Assembly (NCBI GenBank): GCA_036266155.1
Contig: DATANR010000451.1
Span: forward strand, 1-6,174
Direction of reading: 5' to 3'
DNA length: 6,174 bases
Source: SIAJ01 sp036266155
GTDB taxonomy: Bacteria > Planctomycetota > Planctomycetia > Gemmatales > Gemmataceae
Positions 4,542-6,174 of the stretch are shown here, piece after piece. Position 1 is the first letter of the stretch; each line of letters opens with the position of its first letter. The translations under genes and the position numbers were made by a program. Under the pieces are notes generated by a model. The model was not told where the DNA came from. It searched no databases and saw only the letters and a list, made by a program, of their open reading frames with translations.

Positions 4542-6080
4542 TCACTCCTCTTCCTTCTTAAACGTGGTTTTGTCAATCTGATAATGGGCGATCTTGTCCG
4601 TGATGCTGCGGCGTGAAAGACCCGTCAGCTTGGCACATTTGCCCACGTGCCCCCGCGTCTTGCGCAGCGCTTTGCGAATGTACCGTTCCTCGAACGCCGC
4701 GGTCAGTTCAGCCATTTGGTCGGGCAGCGAGCGGGCCAAATCCACCTGGAACGGATGCTTGACGTCGGACCGTCGACTGACGTCGCCGGGCAGATTCTCC
4801 GGGCGAATGACGCCGTCGCGGGCGGTGACGCATGCCCGCTCCATGGCATTTTCCAGTTGGCGAACGTTGCCCGGCCACGGGCAGCGCAACAGGACCTCCA
4901 TGGCTTCCGGAGTCAGCTCGGCCGGAGGATGACCGGGTCGAGCAAACTTCTGCGCAAAATGGGCGGCCAGGAGCGTGATGTCTTCTTGGCGATCACGCAA
5001 GGGCGGCAATTCAATGCGGATGACGTTGAGCCGGTAGTACAAATCCTCGCGGAACTTGCCTTCCTTGATGAGCTGTTCGAGATTCTGATGGGTGGCCGCA
5101 ATGACTCGGACGTCGACCTCAACGGGATCATTGCCGCCGACCCGCTCGAACTTGCGCTCTTGCAGCACGCGGAGTAGACGCACCTGCATGGACACGGGGA
5201 CGTCGCCAATCTCGTCGAGGAACAAGGTGCCGCCGTTGGCCACCTCGAACCGGCCCTTGCGCTGTGCTCCGGCGCCGGTATACGAGCCCTTCTCGTGGCC
5301 AAAGAGTTCGCTCTCCAGGAGGTTCTCGTTCAACGCGCCGCAGTTGACGGCAACGAACGACGCCTCCCGCCGCGACGATCCCTGATGAATGGCTCGCGCA
5401 ATTTGTTCCTTGCCGGTCCCGGTTTCGCCGAGAATGAGCACGGTCGACGGGGAATCCGCCACCTGTGAGACGAGATCGAATATGTCGAGCATTTTCGAAC
5501 TCTTGCTCAACACATTCTGAAACGACTGCTTGCCGTGGACTTGCTGGCGCAGCGCCGTTACTTCATCGCGCAGGGCACGCTCCTCGAGCGCCCGTTTCAC
5601 CATGAGCACCAGATGCTGCGGGTCCGGCGGCTTGGTCAAGAAGTCGTAAGCGCCCATGCGCATCGCCTGCACCGCGTCGTCGACGCCGCCGTGGCCGGTC
5701 GTGACGATAACCGTCACCGGAATCTTCTTCGCGACGATCGCCTCCATCAACTTCAGGCCGCTCAGCTTAGGCATGCGCAGGTCGGTCACCAGCACGCTGT
5801 AAGGCTGCTGCTCCAACATTTGCAGTGCTTGTTGGCCGTCGGCCGCCGTGTCTACTTCGAGGCCGAGTGAGATATGCAGAAGTTGTTGCAAGGTCGTGCG
5901 CGCGTCTTCGAGGTCCTCGGCCACCAGAATTCGTTGTATCGAGGTGGGTTGTTCTTCTTGCGGCATATCGGATGCACGTGGAGAACCGTTGCGGCGGTGG
6001 GGCATGGAGTCGATCTCAAGCTGCTGGGCATCCATTAGTCTAGCAGCAAGCTCAAGTCGCTGGTGCTCCAAGTTGCCCAT
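4542..6080 (-). CDS. NtrC-family sigma-54-dependent response regulator
   Basis: This 512-residue three-domain activator works with RNA polymerase-sigma-54. The receiver domain (about 49-165) has acidic pocket E55/D56, phosphoacceptor D100 in 'VLVTDLRMPKLSG', T127/T128 and K150. A helical linker (160-190) follows. The AAA+ domain has Walker A GETGTGKE (218-225), the sigma-54 contact loop GSYTGA (265-270; usual GAFTGA), Walker B 'GGTLFLDE' (283-290), 'VIAATHQNL', and sensor II 'CPWPGNVRQLEN' (400-411). The C-terminus (about 465-505) is a Fis-type helix-turn-helix ending 'GLSRRSITDKI'. The ATG at 6080 is the longest start; M26 (6005) or M39 (5966) would remove a non-conserved N-terminal extension, and none has a good Shine-Dalgarno. 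It is convergent with the membrane-protein genes. Its sensor kinase is not in the window. Candidate targets are the sigma-54 promoters at 994, 1721, 2046 and 3382. Confidence 0.96.
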   Translation of the reverse strand: MGNLEHQRLELAARLMDAQQLEIDSMPHRRNGSPRASDMPQEEQPTSIQRILVAEDLEDARTTLQQLLHISLGLEVDTAADGQQALQMLEQQPYSVLVTDLRMPKLSGLKLMEAIVAKKIPVTVIVTTGHGGVDDAVQAMRMGAYDFLTKPPDPQHLVLMVKRALEERALRDEVTALRQQVHGKQSFQNVLSKSSKMLDIFDLVSQVADSPSTVLILGETGTGKEQIARAIHQGSSRREASFVAVNCGALNENLLESELFGHEKGSYTGAGAQRKGRFEVANGGTLFLDEIGDVPVSMQVRLLRVLQERKFERVGGNDPVEVDVRVIAATHQNLEQLIKEGKFREDLYYRLNVIRIELPPLRDRQEDITLLAAHFAQKFARPGHPPAELTPEAMEVLLRCPWPGNVRQLENAMERACVTARDGVIRPENLPGDVSRRSDVKHPFQVDLARSLPDQMAELTAAFEERYIRKALRKTRGHVGKCAKLTGLSRRSITDKIAHYQIDKTTFKKEEE

Positions 6081-6174
6081 GCCGATGGCTCAGATCAAAG
6101 TGACGTGCGATGAGGGACGAACCGGGTGCAAGACGCGTTGTGTAGCTGGATTCGTGAGAATTCAGTTCTTGGCC
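6081..6174. other. Upstream region of the response regulator; nothing recognised
   Basis: An in-frame stop (TGA on the minus strand, 6090-6092) lies just upstream of the regulator's first ATG, so the gene does not extend further. No sigma-54 site, clear -35/-10 pair or conserved ORF is visible in these 94 bases on either strand. The neighbouring gene, possibly a sensor kinase, would lie beyond the window. Confidence 0.5.

Noticed and set aside
4647..5177. 176-residue plus-strand ORF opposite the response regulator
   Set aside because: It lies entirely antisense to conserved AAA+ and HTH coding sequence; the open frame is a by-product of GC-rich codon use.

Overview
The window most likely comes from a member of the Planctomycetota. 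The opening gene is the 3' end of a DUF1559 protein (pseudopilin-like, with an H-Xn-DG C-terminus). It is followed by a small lipoprotein with the 'VEGSVTLNGKVVPGAEVTFYP' fold that habitually sits beside DUF1559 genes in that phylum. Base composition is GC-rich. Genes are well spaced, and most are preceded by GGAG-type ribosome binding sites. There are no tRNA or rRNA genes, CRISPR arrays, transposases or phage structural genes. No gene-free stretch exceeds 300 bases.

Layout. Bases 1-870 (+) hold the DUF1559 3' end and the lipoprotein, separated by a hairpin. 1105-1677 (+) encodes a secreted Tyr/Pro/Gly-rich protein of unknown function. 1782-1955 and 2136-2309 (+) are two 57-residue UPF0391/DUF1328 membrane-protein paralogues, separated by a strong intrinsic terminator. 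2310-2454 carries a nested palindromic repeat. 2455-3369 (+) is a YihY/BrkB-family inner-membrane protein. 3438-3875 and 3851-4483 (+) overlap and encode a PF07332 'phage holin family' (YqjE-like) membrane protein and a DUF3618/YqjD-like membrane-anchored helical protein with four perfect-length 11-residue repeats. 4484-4541 is a terminator hairpin between convergent genes. 4542-6080 (-) encodes a complete NtrC-type response regulator (receiver, sigma-54-interacting AAA+, Fis-type HTH). 6081-6174 is the region upstream of the regulator, with no recognised gene.

Main observation. Three intergenic gaps upstream of the membrane-protein genes contain sigma-54 (-24/-12) promoter matches with the exact GG-N10-GC spacing: 1721-1736, 2046-2061 and 3382-3397. 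A weaker fourth lies at 994-1009, upstream of the secreted Tyr-rich gene. The same window encodes a sigma-54 activator. I infer a small RpoN-dependent envelope module: UPF0391 x2, a YqjD/YqjE-like pair, perhaps YihY, and a secreted protein, controlled by the convergent NtrC-type regulator. The individual families are known. Their joint sigma-54 control is a hypothesis from sequence and would need experimental or comparative support.
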